From contig CAKMRJ010005634.1 in the NCBI GenBank assembly GCA_928212115.1, positions 254,227,372 through 254,291,371 on the forward strand: a stretch of 64,000 bases of DNA, read 5' to 3'. The notes under the pieces were generated by a model. It saw nothing but the letters and a program-made list of their open reading frames with translations. It was not told where the DNA came from and did no database searches. Position 1 is the first letter of the stretch; the number at the start of each line of letters is the position of its first letter. The translations under genes and the position numbers were made by a program. Of this stretch, positions 11,526 to 24,999 are shown piece after piece. Origin of the DNA: Lactuca virosa. Taxonomy: Eukaryota; Streptophyta; Magnoliopsida; Asterales; Asteraceae.

Positions 11526-12600
11526 TTTCTGCATCCTCTCTTGTTTTAAGCTTTTGAAGATCATGTTTTAGAAACAATATTTTGACAAATTTTAATTTGT
11601 CTGATGACCCTGCGTGGACTTTGTTAAATTCGGGAGGTGTCCGACAGACAATAGATTTTGATTTTGTTGTATGATGGTATCAAGGAAATATTTTTCTAAA
11701 ATCCCACTTATTTTAGTCCCAGATGGTTCACGTTGGCCACTGGTTTGATTTTTTCCTGGAGGTTAATGTTGGCCTTTGAGGTTGCATTTGTTCGTGTTTT
11801 TTCCTATTAGGGGAATTTTTTTCCAAAGGTTTGTATTCGCCTTGCGAATTGAATAGGGATGACTCCTAATTGCTTGGCAGGGTATTAAGACTTAAAGGGT
11901 ACTCTCCATTGATAGATGAAAGTTGTTTATATTTAACCAAAGTTTGATGGTTTTGGCATGGGAGTTTGTGCTCATGAGCTTGGTGCTCGACCTTCTTTCG
12001 AGTCATTGGCCTGTATTTTTAGGCTTCGGCTTTGGCTAGCATCTTCTTATGAACCTTGAGTGGTTCAATTTTTTTAGGTCATTTCTTTTTAGGTAAAGTT
12101 TTCTAGTTGCCCTTTAATACTTTGCTCTAAGTCATAGGCCAACAAGAGTTGCATTCTGGCCATACTCATCTAAGTTAAGTCGAGATCGTCACCTCGAGGC
12201 GTTTAGGACTTATGTATTTTGTCAAGGGAAAGGTTATGAGCCTTTAAATCATTTTTTCATGTCACGGTCAAAGGTAATAGTACTTTGAATTGGATTGAAA
12301 CATTTTAAGGAAAGGTTATGAGCCTTTAAAGCCTATGGTTGCATCCTTGCATTGATTTCGCTCAAGTGACGTGGATGATCAATCCTTGTTATCACTAGGT
12401 AAATGTGTACAACCTCTTATTGAAATGATATCAAGCTTGAATAATAATAAAACATCTATTTTTTTGGAGAATAGTCAACCTTCATCATTTCAGTGATAAC
12501 GTTCTGGAAGTATCAATTACTGTTTGATGAGGACAGAAATGACTATATTTTAACACAAAAAGGTGTCCTAAGACTGGAGCTAACTATTGGGGTGTGATTA
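11526..12600. other. non-coding spacer between convergent Tat genes
   Basis: No coding resemblance on either strand. The stretch separates the end of the plus-strand gene (11525) from the end of minus-strand pol (about 12640), and is probably the element's internal 3' untranslated region. Confidence 0.5.
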
Positions 12601-12609
12601 TCCTCTTGG

Positions 12610-13860
12610 AGTTAGATCACATTGCCCTCACACTTTTTTTTCCTTATTCGATATTTTCTATTTGCTCTAACAGTAAAAATGGCGCAAATTGTGCGCGTTG
12701 CAAGTCTGGGGGATGGGTCTCCCTTTTGGTGCCTCCAATACATAAGCTCCATTCTGGTGGTTCTCAATAATTTTGTATGGGCCTTCCAGGTGACACTTAG
12801 CTTTCCATGGGCTTGAGAATGACTAGATTCATTTTTCCTAACACCCACTGTCATACTTTGAAGTTCTTCACTCGTACACGTTGATTGTAGTAATTTTTGA
12901 TGAGAGCTTTGTAGGAAGCTTGGTGGAGCTAGGCAACTGTGTGTTTCTTGTCAATAATGTCTAAATCTTGACGTTGTCCCATGTCATTAGTGTTCATGTC
13001 TAAGTCCATTACCCGTAATGATCCGGCTAAGATTTCAGCTGGGAGCACCACCTCTATGTCGTATGTTAGGCCAAAGGGTGTTTCCCTGGTACTAGATCTC
13101 GAGGTTGTGTGATACGACTATAGCACTATGGGTAATTGTTCTACCTAGGCTCCCTTAGACCTCATCAAGCGCTTTTTCAGGCCATTAACGATAGTCTTCT
13201 TTGATATATCTGTTTGGCTGTTGGATTGGGGGTGTGCCACAGAGGTGAACCGGCTATGGGTTTTCTTTTTCTCACACCATTCCTTGAAGGTACTTCATTC
13301 AAAATAGGTGCCATTATCGCTAATTGGGATCCTTGGGGTGCCAATATGCGTGAGGATGTTTTTCCACATGATTTTATCATCTGTCTTCCCGTAACGGTTG
13401 TTAGGGGCTCGACCTCAATTCACTTAGTGAAGTAATCAGTAGAGACCAACAAAAATTTGGCTCCACTGGGGACGATTGGAAATGGTCAAACAATATCTAT
13501 GCCTCATTGGTGAAAAGGCCAAGAGTTGTTGATGCTGGTTAATGGCACGACGGGTCGGTTTGGGAAAGGAGCAAAAGCTTAGAACTACATGCATTTTTTG
13601 GTGAGCTTTGCCGCGTCCTTGGATATACCTGGCCAATACACCCCTTGGCGGAGTATCTTCCCAATAAGTGCCCTTGCACTTTCATGCGCTCCGACTTCCC
13701 CCTGCATGGCTTTCTTCTAAAACTGGCTGCCTTCAGAGTGGGTGATGCATTTTAGACATGGTGCCAGGTATCCCCTCTTGTACAATTATGTTTCCCTTAC
13801 AACGAATTACATGGCCTTGACCTTGATCTACTTAGTTTCTGTGGGGTCATATGGGAGGAC
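12610..13860 (-). pseudogene. Tat-type gypsy integrase remnant
   Basis: Minus-strand reading from about 13860 gives a zinc-binding-type stretch with H-E-S-A-R and Y-W-P-G-I. The catalytic core has G-I-D-I-V (first Asp) and I-S-D-N-G-T-Y-F (second Asp). About 30 residues later, in another frame, comes F-T-S-V-A-H-P-Q-S-N-S-Q-T, where the usual glutamate has been replaced or shifted. A C-terminal segment reads W-V-E-Q-L-P, then T-P-F-G-L-T-Y. Integrase inserts the cDNA into the host genome. Several stops and at least one frameshift near 13280 disable it. Confidence 0.7.
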
Positions 13861-13899
13861 CCCCTGTAGGAGATAGTCCATTAAGGGGTTGGTCCTATC

Positions 13900-14470
13900 T
13901 GGAGCTGTTGCGATGACATCAACTTGCTTGTTGTTAATACTTCTATCTGGGTGAATCTCCACTAGGACCTTCTTGGTTATATGATCGAAAGATGCCGAGG
14001 ACAATTTTTTTATAGCATCGGCCCTTGCATTTTCTCCCCAAAGGATCTGTTTGATTGAGAATTTTTTGAATGATTATGCTAATTGTCGCACTACATCTAG
14101 GTACCTTTGTATTCTTTGGTCCTTGGCTGCATACGTGCCATTGATCTGATTGGTGACGAGGAGGTAATCATTGTGGGCTGCAAATCATTTTGCTTTGATT
14201 TCTCAGGCTAGGCGGAGGCCTACTAGAAGTGCCTCGTACTAGGCCTCATTGTTGGAGACTTGGAAGTTGAATCGCAATACATACGTAATTTCATCACCAT
14301 TAGGGTTTTTGAGAATTAGTCTATCCGCAGACCCTTCCTTAATTACATTTCCATTAATGTATAGTTCCCAAATTTCTTGACTCACCTCTAGTTTTGAGGG
14401 ATCTATTGGCAAGAGTATTGGCACATTTTTGGGTGCGTCGGGAATCTCGACTAGGAAGTATGCCAAAGAT
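13900..14470 (-). pseudogene. Tat-type gypsy RNase H remnant
   Basis: The minus-strand frame at 14239-14466 reads W-E-L-Y-I-N-G-N, then G-S-A-D-R-L-I-L, then G-D-E-I-T-Y-V-L-R-F and S-N-N-E-A. This is the signature of the second RNase H found in Tat-lineage gypsy elements (W-x-L-Y-x-D-G-A in intact copies). The expected catalytic Asp of that motif is Asn here. Downstream lower-coordinate sequence continues Y-E-A-L-L-V-G-L with stops. Confidence 0.75.
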
Positions 14471-14962
14471 TGGGCTTTGATGCTAGTACGTGGCCGATAG
14501 ACTATCTCGTGCTTCCCAACTTAATCGCCAATTTTACTAGGCGTCCCGATATCTATGCCTCAACAGGATTTTCTTTATTGGGTAATTGATCACGACCTCA
14601 ATCATGTGGGCTTGAAAATAGCACCTGAGACGCCTGGCTGTGTAGATTAATGCGAGCACCAGTTTCTATAGGATTGGATACTTGAGCTTAGGACCTTCTA
14701 ATACTCTGCTCATAAAGTGTATTAGCAGTTGTTTCTTATCCTTCTCGACGGCTAACACAGATGATATGGCTTCGCAGGATTCTACCAAGAATATTTGCAA
14801 AGTTCCTCCCGGTAGGGGGCTCGCCATGGTTGGGAGCTGGTGTAAGGCCTTTTTCAGCCTCTGGTGTCCATTTGAATTGTTTCTTGTCGATGCAACCTTT
14901 CAATGTTTGGAAGAGTGGGAGATCTTTCTCGGCCGACTTGGCGATGAATCTACCAAGTGCTA

Positions 14963-15480
14963 TTAACCTTCCACTAGTTTCTTGTACTCCACCCCGAAAG
15001 TATACTTATCTAGGTTCAGCTTCATCTGTTCCTTCATCATAGTTTGAAAGGTTTCTTCAATGTCGCGGAGCGATACTGCTTCGTTACGGATTTTGATAAC
15101 TATTTCATCGACATAGACCCTGACGTTTCTACCTATTTTGTTTGCAAACACTTTGTCCATCACGCGCTGGTACATCACGCCAACATTCTTGAGTCCAAAT
15201 GGCATCTTTTGAATACAAAAGGTGCCGCGATCGGTATGAAAGTCTGTTTTATCTTCATCATCACTTCTCATTTGAACTTGATGATAGCCCTTGTAGGAAT
15301 CAAGGAAGAACTTGAACTTCAATCCTTCCAAGGACTCAAATTTTTAATATATCTCTGGGAGAGGGTAGTGATCCTTTGGGCAGACTTTGTTTACATCAGA
15401 ATAGTCAATACACATCCGCCACGATCCATCATGATTTTTCACCATCACTGCATTTTCTATCCAGGTAGGGAACACTACTT
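14963..15480 (-). pseudogene. Tat-type gypsy reverse transcriptase remnant
   Basis: The minus strand carries the RT palm and fingers: D-G-S-W-R-M-C-I-D-Y near 15430, then F-F-L-D-S-Y-K-G-Y-H-Q-V, then T-F-C-I-Q-K-M-P-F-G-L-K-N. The catalytic box reads V-Y-V-D-E instead of Y-V-D-D. RT copies element RNA into DNA; loss of the second Asp of the box would inactivate it. The wording places it with Tat/Athila-type gypsy RTs and not with the chromoviruses seen elsewhere in this window. Confidence 0.85.
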
Positions 15481-15899
15481 CTTGGAGAATGCCTGCATCC
15501 ACTAGTTTCACCACTTCTGCATTGAGTTCCTTGTTCCTATCACCCGCTTGCCCCCTCTTTTTTTTGTTTGATGGGAGTTCTACCTGAGATAATATTCAAG
15601 TTGTGCTCGATGACCTCGCAATCGACTCCTGTCATGTTTGTAGGTTGCCATACAAATACCTTGGAGTACTATTTCAGGAGGGTTAGTAACCTTACATTGG
15701 CTACTTTTGATAGGCTGGGGCCTATTCATACTATTTTGCTTTGGGTAATCTGGGTGATGATGTGTTTTACTATGTGGAAATCTTCCTTCGACTTTTTCAG
15801 GGTTCACACCAGCTCTAGTACAGAAATGACTTGATGGAAATGGTGTATATATTCTTTAGTTGCAACGATTACGGATGACTCGATGCATGTGCTAAACTT

Positions 15900-16215
15900 G
15901 ACGATATCATGGATTTTTGAAGGTATGGCATGTTGCTGGAAAAGTGTTGTTCGTGTGATCTTATATCTCCCATCATGAGTAACTAATATGAGTGGTAGAT
16001 GTACGGTTCCTAGTGGCCATAGGATATGGACAGTGAAGCCATTTAGCGGACCTCTTGCTGGATTTTATAGCCCCTCCTTCCATGAGGTAGGCAGCTTCCT
16101 GAAGCAATGTTTATAAAGTATGTCGGTGTTGCTGTCGTTGTCTATGTAGACTCGATGAATTTGCTTTTGGTGTATGTAGGTAGTGATCAGTAGTGGATTC
16201 TAGGGATCCCATTTG
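15900..16215 (-). pseudogene. Tat-type gypsy aspartic protease remnant
   Basis: On the minus strand, I-H-R-V-Y-I-D-N-D-S-N-T-D-I-L-Y aligns with the Tat protease active site (intact copies have V-D-x-G-S-S-x-D-I-L-Y). It is followed by F-R-K-L-P and L-N-G-F-T-V-H. A stop near 16068 and the altered residue after the active-site Asp show decay. Confidence 0.6.
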
Positions 16216-16289
16216 GGTGGCCTTGGGTCAACTATCGACAACCTGATATTTAGTATATTTGTAGATAATACCTCAATGTCGTCCTCCAC

Positions 16290-16640
16290 TTTGTGGGGTT
16301 CTCCTCTCTTACTGGGTCTGGAGATGATGAAGATGTTGCTCTTCTTGTCTTGTCACTTGCCTACATCTTTTTGAGCTTGGGCATTCTTCTGGTCAACATC
16401 GAACTTGGATCTCATGTCCTTTACGATATCACAGAGGTTGCCCTTTATTTGTTTTTCATTAATTTCTTTTTTCAGCATCGTGCACTCGCGGGTGTGATGA
16501 GTTTTACTTTTGTCAAACTCACAGTAGTTGCCCTTTTCTTTTTATGCCTTTTAGAGGGGTTTGCTCGATAACATGTACATCGGTTCGATGGTTCCGATTC
16601 TCATCCTTTCTAAATGGATGATATCTCCAGGACGAATGTC
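16290..16640 (-). pseudogene. Tat-type gypsy gag C-terminus with zinc knuckle
   Basis: The minus strand near 16460-16520 reads Y-C-E-F-D-K-S-K-T-H-H-T-R-E-C, a C-x2-C-type nucleic-acid-binding knuckle as found at the end of Tat gag. It continues L-K-K-E-I-N-E-K-Q-I-K-G. Further upstream toward 16640 the frame breaks (stop near 16537) and recognisable gag ends, so most of gag is missing, perhaps lost when the neighbouring LTR-like sequence was joined. Confidence 0.6.
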
Positions 16641-16726
16641 ATGAATGCCGGTTGTGCTTGTCATGGCCCCCGTCCTGGAATTCTCGATGGCCGGTGTTGG
16701 GGCGGGAGAGTGCTTCTTGCTATGTG

Positions 16727-16805
16727 CCAAAACATAGTCTTTCTTGATATGTGTCAAAACATATTATTTCCTACAAATGTCATTGGCCAAACATGGTCTT
16801 TCAAA
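16727..16805 (+). repeat. short tandem repeats in degraded LTR
   Basis: Words of the form ATGTGCCAAAACATAGTCTTTC recur two to three times in diverged form (TGTGCCAAAACATAGTCTTTC, TGTGTCAAAACATATTATTTC, TTGGCCAAACATGGTCTTTC). Comparable tandem repeats sit in the same part of the LTRs at 47415 and 56675. Confidence 0.6.
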
Positions 16806-17914
16806 CTGGTACAATGGGCTAAAAATGGCCATTCATGCAAGTCTCAAAGATAAATAACATAACATGACACATAGTGTCCCATACAATATAGTGAGAAGAC
16901 TCACTTAATCAAATAGCTAAAGTGGTAGCATAACCAGTCACTCGAATCAACTATACGCACCACCTAAACTTATAGTGGTCAAATCTGAGTCCAAGACTTT
17001 AAACCCTCAAGTTTAACCCAAGGTCAAACTTAGTTAGGAAGTTAAGAAAGGCAAAACACTAGTTAACAGGCACACCACACCTCTTTCTAGGCGCTCCACA
17101 CCCACTACGTGAAAAACATTCTGGTTTTAGTTCAATAATCAAACACACATTAGGAAAAAACTAATGCACGCCACGACCCCCAGACACAGGCGCCATGTGT
17201 GTCCAAATTCATCAACTAGTTCGACTTAATCCATTTAGTCCAAGCCTCTAGTTTTCATATCTGAATCCCCTTGATGTCTAAATGGATAAAGTTTCTAACT
17301 TTATCGATTAAGACACCACAAACAAGCTTGATCAAGAAACCCTAATCTCTAAAATGTCCAAGATATCATTTTTCTTCATGTATGGAGTAAAGAGAGCCCT
17401 TGCATGCACTCACAGTTACCACCAACACATTAGATCTGAATTTAAAACTACCCAAAGACCATGCAGTTGTCTAAAATCCATAGATCAAACCACCCAAGGG
17501 ACCAAAAAATCAAATAAATTACTAAAAAAAATACAAATACCCTTAGATACAAATGTGAAACACAATAAAGCATTAAACTTTATGACTTACAAAAGTCTAG
17601 ATGTGGTAAGAAAATTGAATACTTTAGATGCAAAGCTTCATTGATCAATATTTCTTGTTTACTTCAGTCTAGAGCACAAAATACCACAAAATTAGGACCA
17701 AAATGGACTTTAGAGGAGAAGATGAGCTCAAAACTCACAAAAAGTGGCTAGAGTTTCCTCAAGGTCGATATAAGGTTATGCAAGTTGAGAAATGACAAAC
17801 CCATGGAGTTCAAGGCCTTTAAATACCCAAAATCCCTAAAAATACGATTAGGTCATGTGCCAGAGGTGTGCTACGCCTTTTAAAGGGCGCTTCGCGTCCC
17901 TTGCGATAAATTCC
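16730..17914 (-). mobile_element. degraded gypsy LTR, left part (continues at 51219)
   Basis: This stretch has the look of the chromovirus-type LTRs in this window: short tandem repeats (16730-16800), then GAGAAGACTCACT at 16896, which matches GAGAAGACTCACC in the LTR at 57184. It is cut at 17914 by the outer copia-like element; its continuation (51219-51350) ends GAATGTTACA and is followed by a polypurine-type tract. Left boundary unresolved. Minus orientation is inferred from the tract on the right. Confidence 0.5.
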
Positions 17915-18238
17915 TATTGGAGCATAAAAATGTACTACAATGCTAAGTAATTTATTAAGTTAGAATATTCCCTTGAATTAAAAGCATATTCCCTCCACTA
18001 GTATATAAAATGGAGGTGAGTGGTCATTTGTTATCATGAGTGCACTTATGTTGACTTTAGTCTAGAGAGAGTTTGGATTGGGTCTCTCCCCATCCATGAG
18101 TGTTGTTCATGTAATATGTTGTTTCTCTCTATCTATTCATCACAGTTTACTCACGTATTTTGTTCATCATTGTTTATACGATTATATTCTTCATATTATT
18201 ATTCCACACCAATCCAATCGAGAAAATTGGTTCCTACT
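17915..18238 (+). repeat. 5' LTR of outer copia-like element
   Basis: Matches 50895-51218 over its full 324 bases with scattered substitutions. The first bases are TATTGG where the other LTR has TGTTGG, and the last base is T where the other has A, so both ends have decayed. A TATATAAAATGG segment near 18002 is a plausible TATA box (inference). Confidence 0.88.
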
Positions 18239-18240
18239 AT

Positions 18241-18252
18241 TGGTATCAGAGC
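18241..18252 (+). other. primer binding site (tRNA-iMet type)
   Basis: TGGTATCAGAGC lies two bases after the LTR. This is the usual complement of the 3' end of initiator methionine tRNA, used to prime reverse transcription. Confidence 0.85.
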
Positions 18253-18941
18253 GAGATCTTGAAGATCTAAGCGATTATTTTAAGGGAGCGATCCCAATTG
18301 GTTTATTATCTTGATGATTTTCGTCATTCAAGAAGAATTCTCAGCCTTCGTAACTGAAAAATCTTCTATGAGTTAGCTACTGTTTTGTTGGTGATGTTGT
18401 TTGATAAAATAAATATTTTGCTGCCACTGTTCATGTATTTTCTACTGTTAAATTTGAGTTCATGAAGAACTTTATTTTATGCTGAAGAAGATGAAGTTTC
18501 TTCTTAAAAAGGAGTGTTAGATCTTCTTTATCCCATGCAAAAAGAGGTTGAATAGAGGGTATGAGTTTAGAAGAAAATGATATTTAGAGTGTTTGGGTAT
18601 CTATTTCGGAATGTACAAGTCGACTGAGCTGGAGATACAATTGCTATATGTATGTATTTTCTGAGATGAAATGGAGTTCAATGTGTTTGGGAATGCATTT
18701 TCAGTTAGTACGAGTCCTTGAAGCATGTGGTTGGTTTGGAAATGAGTCAAAAATCATCTTTTTCTCGTGCATATGATCGAGGCACAATTGGTATTAATAA
18801 TAAAAAAACATTCAAGAATGGGAGACGTTGGTGGACCAATTTACTTGTTGAATACGTGAGTATCACGAATAACATTCATTCTTGACAGATTATCAGTGTT
18901 GGGTCCCACATTAACTAATGCTGATGCAGCTTTATTGAAGT
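18253..18941. other. internal non-coding region of outer element, first part
   Basis: No coding resemblance on either strand. It joins 47069 after removal of the nested chromovirus; the junction carries the duplicated GAAGT. Confidence 0.6.
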
Positions 18942-21448
<2,507 letters not shown>

Positions 21449-21451
21449 GAT

Positions 21452-21463
21452 TGGTATCAGAAC
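21452..21463 (+). other. primer binding site of gypsy element A
   Basis: TGGTATCAGAAC begins three bases after the LTR end; it differs by one base from the standard iMet-type TGGTATCAGAGC. Confidence 0.8.
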
Positions 21464-22411
21464 ATTGTTTATAGTGAACTAAGTATATCAACCCATAAAA
21501 GTTATACAACTATAAACGCAATTGGATATATATACTCTGACCAAGAGATATACTTTTATTATATAAAAAAATGTTCTAAAAGTATACATGCATACATAAA
21601 AGATTAGTATTATAACTGGAAAAAAACAAAAGTATTATGATTGTTGAACAGTACGAGTAGGCCTAGAGATATGTAATCTGTTCTGGGATGAATATAGCCT
21701 GATCAAATATATCTATTCGATAGGTGATTAGCATATCCCTAGGAATGGTTGTGGTGTTGCAACAAATCTAAAACTTACCAACTCTATATACAAAGAAGCT
21801 CTAGAATCAAACATACAATTAAAATACTATAGGAGTATTTTAGACGCTTTAAATAACTTATGTGAAAACTAGAAGACCCTTACTGGTAGGTCTATAATTA
21901 GTAAGTGTATACGTTATGGTTATATATAATTGAGATGTTATAGACTTAGAATTTGGGATTTTTTGCTCTACTTCCAATTCCTTATTTGGTTGTGGTCTTA
22001 GAGTAGGATCACTTAGTTGAAGGTCTATTCGGTCTTAGTTATATATAACTGGTATGCACTATGTGATTATAGAAGGACCCGACAAGGATCACCCCCATAA
22101 AAAATTATGTTATTAGGAAAGTGTTATAAATTTCATAAATTTATTAATATCTCTTACACCCCGATTCTCGCTTAGATAACATGGTTGGATTTCATCTGCC
22201 GGGAGACCCGTACTTTCCCAAACAAGGGGAACGAAGGATGGCTCAAAGAAGAACCAGAAGATGACCCTGTAGCTCCAAAAGAAGAAGACTTCGAGGAAGA
22301 GGAAGAAGAAGAAATTTAAGAAGACTCTGACTCGGAATCAGAAGACTATGACCCACCTCAAGTTGCCCAAATTCCCAATCCCCGACAGAATTTCCAAGGT
22401 CTGACACCTCA

Positions 22412-22858
22412 ATGGGCAGTAAATTAGAGAGGTTGAGTCATGAACAAGGTGAACGCCTTCCCTATAATGGTGACCGAAGCTTCTACAAGCTAGAAGAGGG
22501 AGGCTCAGTAGACAGAGCCCTCCCTGCATTAGTACGTCGAGTTTCTCATAACGATGAGCAAGCAAGAGCAGTCATCCACCGAGTCATGGAGGTTGGTGCT
22601 ACCACTATAGTCAACACAGTTCGTCTTCGCCATCTGAATGAAGACCAAGAGATAACCAGAAATCACACCAAAATCTTACAGAGGGAACTAACAGCGAACA
22701 GAGTCAAGGTTAGGAAACTTCAAGAATTCCAAGTAACATTAGAAAGGCGTGTGTTTGAAACAGAATGCCAGTTGGCTGAATCTAGGGCTGAAACTAGTAC
22801 GAAGCAGAACCACACTCTTCGCGAGCAGGGCTTACTCTACTCACTCTCTTGGATATAG
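22412..22858 (+). CDS. upstream coiled-coil ORF of element A
   Basis: A 148-codon frame in the leader between the primer site and gag. The central part (about residues 70-135: N-E-D-Q-E-I-T-R-N-H-T-K-I, R-K-L-Q-E-F-Q-V-T-L-E-R-R) has heptad-like Leu/Val spacing and should form a coiled coil. I do not recognise a named family. It is followed by a possible GT-AG intron (22859-23228) leading to gag at 23236, so it may be a first exon of gag and not a separate gene. The acidic stretch just upstream (22280-22320, many Glu codons in one frame) may belong to it. Confidence 0.4.
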   Translation: MGSKLERLSHEQGERLPYNGDRSFYKLEEGGSVDRALPALVRRVSHNDEQARAVIHRVMEVGATTIVNTVRLRHLNEDQEITRNHTKILQRELTANRVKVRKLQEFQVTLERRVFETECQLAESRAETSTKQNHTLREQGLLYSLSWI

Positions 22859-23235
22859 GTTAAGTCTAAGTATATACACTAGTGTTATTTTTCATGTTTA
22901 TGGTTCGACCTCGAGATTCCATTTTCGATAGGTCGGTATGCTGTCAAAGTTTTCTAATTAAGTTGGTATGTTGTAGACCTACTTCAAGGTCAAATTCTCC
23001 AAACACTATGCATCTAATATGCCAATAAATCGACATGCATCTTATTCTCTTGTAAAAATTATTATCCAAATCCATATTATTACTTTGCAGGGTATTACTT
23101 GTGGTAGACTTCTATTATAAACTCCTTAAAAGAACAAATGGTGAATTAGTGTAAATTAGTTCAAAGGTATCTTACTTATAATCACTAAAGAAGTCTTACC
23201 ACCATTTTCATCTTTCTAAACTTTATAGCTGAATG

Positions 23236-24395
23236 ATGTCGGTAGGTAGACGAATCAACAAAAATCGTCCAATAAATTCAACCCCACCGCCGCCTCCACT
23301 GTAATTCGATCCTATAGTTTTCCAAGCTGTAGTGAGTGCGGATGTGACAGTAGCCCTGAACCAAATCAACAATAGTGGCACTAGTGGAGGTGGAACCGAT
23401 ACCAAATCGCATCATGGAGATAGCCATGGGCACCCTAGGGAGTGTTCCTACAAGGATTTCACCAATTATAAACCCAACAACTTCAATGGGAGTGGAAGAA
23501 TCATTCCTCTATCGCAATGGTTTGAGAAAATAGAGTCGATTTTCGAGATCTGCTCCTGCCCTGAAATGAGCAAAGTGAAATTTGCTGCCTGCACTTTCTC
23601 TAATAGGGCCCTCACATGATGGAATGCCCATTTGAAGTCACTTACGCTCATAGTGGCTAACTCATTGGGCTTGGAGAATTTAAAACACTGATGACGGGGG
23701 AGTATTGCCCGAGGGGCGAGGTACAGAAACTGGAGGAGGAACTTTGGAGCCTTACCATGACAGGCTCTGACATAATAGCAAACACTACTAGGTTTAGTGA
23801 TCTAGTAGCTCTATGTCCCGGGATGGTTCCCACAGAAAGTAAGAAGATTGAGAGGTATATCTGGGGATTGTTACCTCCATTTCAAGGGAATGTATTGTCT
23901 TCAAACCCTACTACATTCGATAGTACCAAACGCTTGGCTCAGAGACTCATAGATCATGGAGTCTGCCAACGCGTAGCGACCCCTGTTCCCAAACAAGCCA
24001 AAGCGAACGATAACAAAAGGAAGATTTGGGACATAAAGAAGAACCCACAGACATAGAAACCCACCAAATAATAGTAGATTGTGGCTGTTCATGCTGCAAC
24101 AACCCCTGCTACCCATGCACCAGCAAAGCAGTACACTGGAAACCTGCCGAAATGCAGCAAGTGCAATTTCCATCATCACGGACCCTGCCGGGAGACGAAC
24201 TATGTTAACTGCAATAGTAAGGGGCACACTGCCCATTTCTGTAACACACCAGCAAAACCAATCACCCAGGTCCCTGGTACTGGAGTAAGTCAGGCCTGCT
24301 ACGGGTGCGACGAAATTAGGCACTTCAAGAGGAACTGCCCGAAAGCAGGAAATGTTGGTGGAGTGGGGAGAGTCTTGGCTATAGGTCATGAAGAA
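23236..24395 (+). pseudogene. gypsy element A gag polyprotein
   Basis: Gag forms the particle that packages element RNA. The start at 23236 gives M-S-V-G-R-R-I-N-K-N-R-P followed by a Pro run, a layout common for this group. The capsid-type core (retrotrans_gag) contains W-F-E-K-I-E-S-I-F and C-P-G-M-V-P-T, up to K-R-L-A-Q-R-L-I-D-H. Near 24145-24340 come zinc knuckles: C-S-K-C-N-F-H-H-H-G-P-C, then C-N-S-K-G-H-T-A-H-F-C, then C-Y-G-C-D-E-I-R-H-F-K-R-N-C. Stops near 23300, 23619 and 24054 and a frame change near 23690 disable it. Confidence 0.85.
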
Positions 24396-24399
24396 ACTG

Positions 24400-24830
24400 T
24401 GGCTGATCCCACGGTGGTCACGGGTACGTTTCTCCTCAATAACTCTTATACATGCATACTATTTGATAGTGAAGCGGAGAGGAGTTTTGTGAGCGACAAA
24501 TTTAGACACTTACTCAATCAACAACCGCAAACACTAAAAGAAACATTTACCGTAGAATTGGCTAACAGCAAGACCGAGAGCACCAACGATATATTTGTAG
24601 GATGCACCCTCACTCTAAATAGCTATTCTTTCCAAATCGACCTTATGCTGGTCTCAATCAAAAGTTTCGACGTTATCATCGGCATGGTTTGGTTGAGCCC
24701 CCATCATGCTGGCATTCTATGTTATGAAAAATTCGTTCGTCTTAGTCCAGAAATATGGTTTGGTTGAGCCCCCATCATGCTGGCATTCTACCGAATAGTG
24801 AAACCCTAGTCATCTATGGTGACAAACCAG
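24400..24830 (+). pseudogene. gypsy element A aspartic protease
   Basis: Follows gag in the frame T-V-V-T-G-T-F-L-L-N-N. The active site reads I-L-F-D-S-E-A-E-R-S-F-V, so the glycine of the usual D-S-G-A is Glu. The flap and second half are present up to D-V-I-I-G-M-V-W-L. A 36-base segment (24684-24719) is repeated at 24755-24790, which shifts the frame. The original end, L-P-N-S-E-T-L-V-I-Y-G-D-K, follows the second copy. Confidence 0.85.
24684..24790 (+). repeat. 36-bp direct repeat within protease
   Basis: ATGGTTTGGTTGAGCCCCCA and the 16 bases after it occur identically at 24684-24719 and 24755-24790, an offset of 71 bases. The second copy interrupts the protease reading frame. Confidence 0.95.
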
Positions 24831-24999
24831 ACACGAACCTTTGAATCATCTCGTGTATCCAAGTCCGGAAGTACTTATGAAAGGAATACCATGCACTCTT
24901 AGCTCACGTGGTATACGGGAATCAGGAAGTGAAAGACATAAAGAGCATTCCTGAAGTCCGTGATTTTCCTAACATCTCTCCTGAAGATCTCCCTGGAGT

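Larger units (their letters stand above)
4140..16640 (-). mobile_element. decayed Tat-type Ty3/gypsy retrotransposon with antisense gene
   Basis: This old element has gag-pol on the minus strand (about 16.6 to 12.6 kb) in the gypsy order gag, protease, RT, RNase H, integrase. A separate plus-strand gene (4165-11525) lies beyond the 3' end of pol and points toward it. Tat-lineage elements (Retand, Grande, Ogre groups) are known to carry extra genes, some in antisense downstream of pol, so both parts are interpreted as one element. Its LTRs were not recognised: the 3' LTR should lie left of about 4140 and the 5' LTR right of 16640, where the sequence has been replaced. Two later insertions (4780-9264 and 9428-10190) interrupt it. 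The limits given are those of the coding remains, not of the element. Confidence 0.65.

Noticed and set aside
15044..15505. 153-codon plus-strand frame
   Set aside because: It is the antisense of the Tat reverse transcriptase, which is clearly recognisable on the minus strand.
17354..17644. 96-codon plus-strand frame
   Set aside because: Lys/Thr-rich, no domain, and it sits in LTR-like DNA that shows other non-coding landmarks.
18241..18252. tRNA-like match TGGTATCAGAGC
   Set aside because: Only the primer-complementary 12 bases are present, next to an LTR; no tRNA gene cloverleaf. The same applies at 21452, 30069, 45761, 54766 and 63657.
23901..24389. 162-codon minus-strand frame
   Set aside because: Antisense of gag of element A, whose zinc knuckles are on the plus strand.
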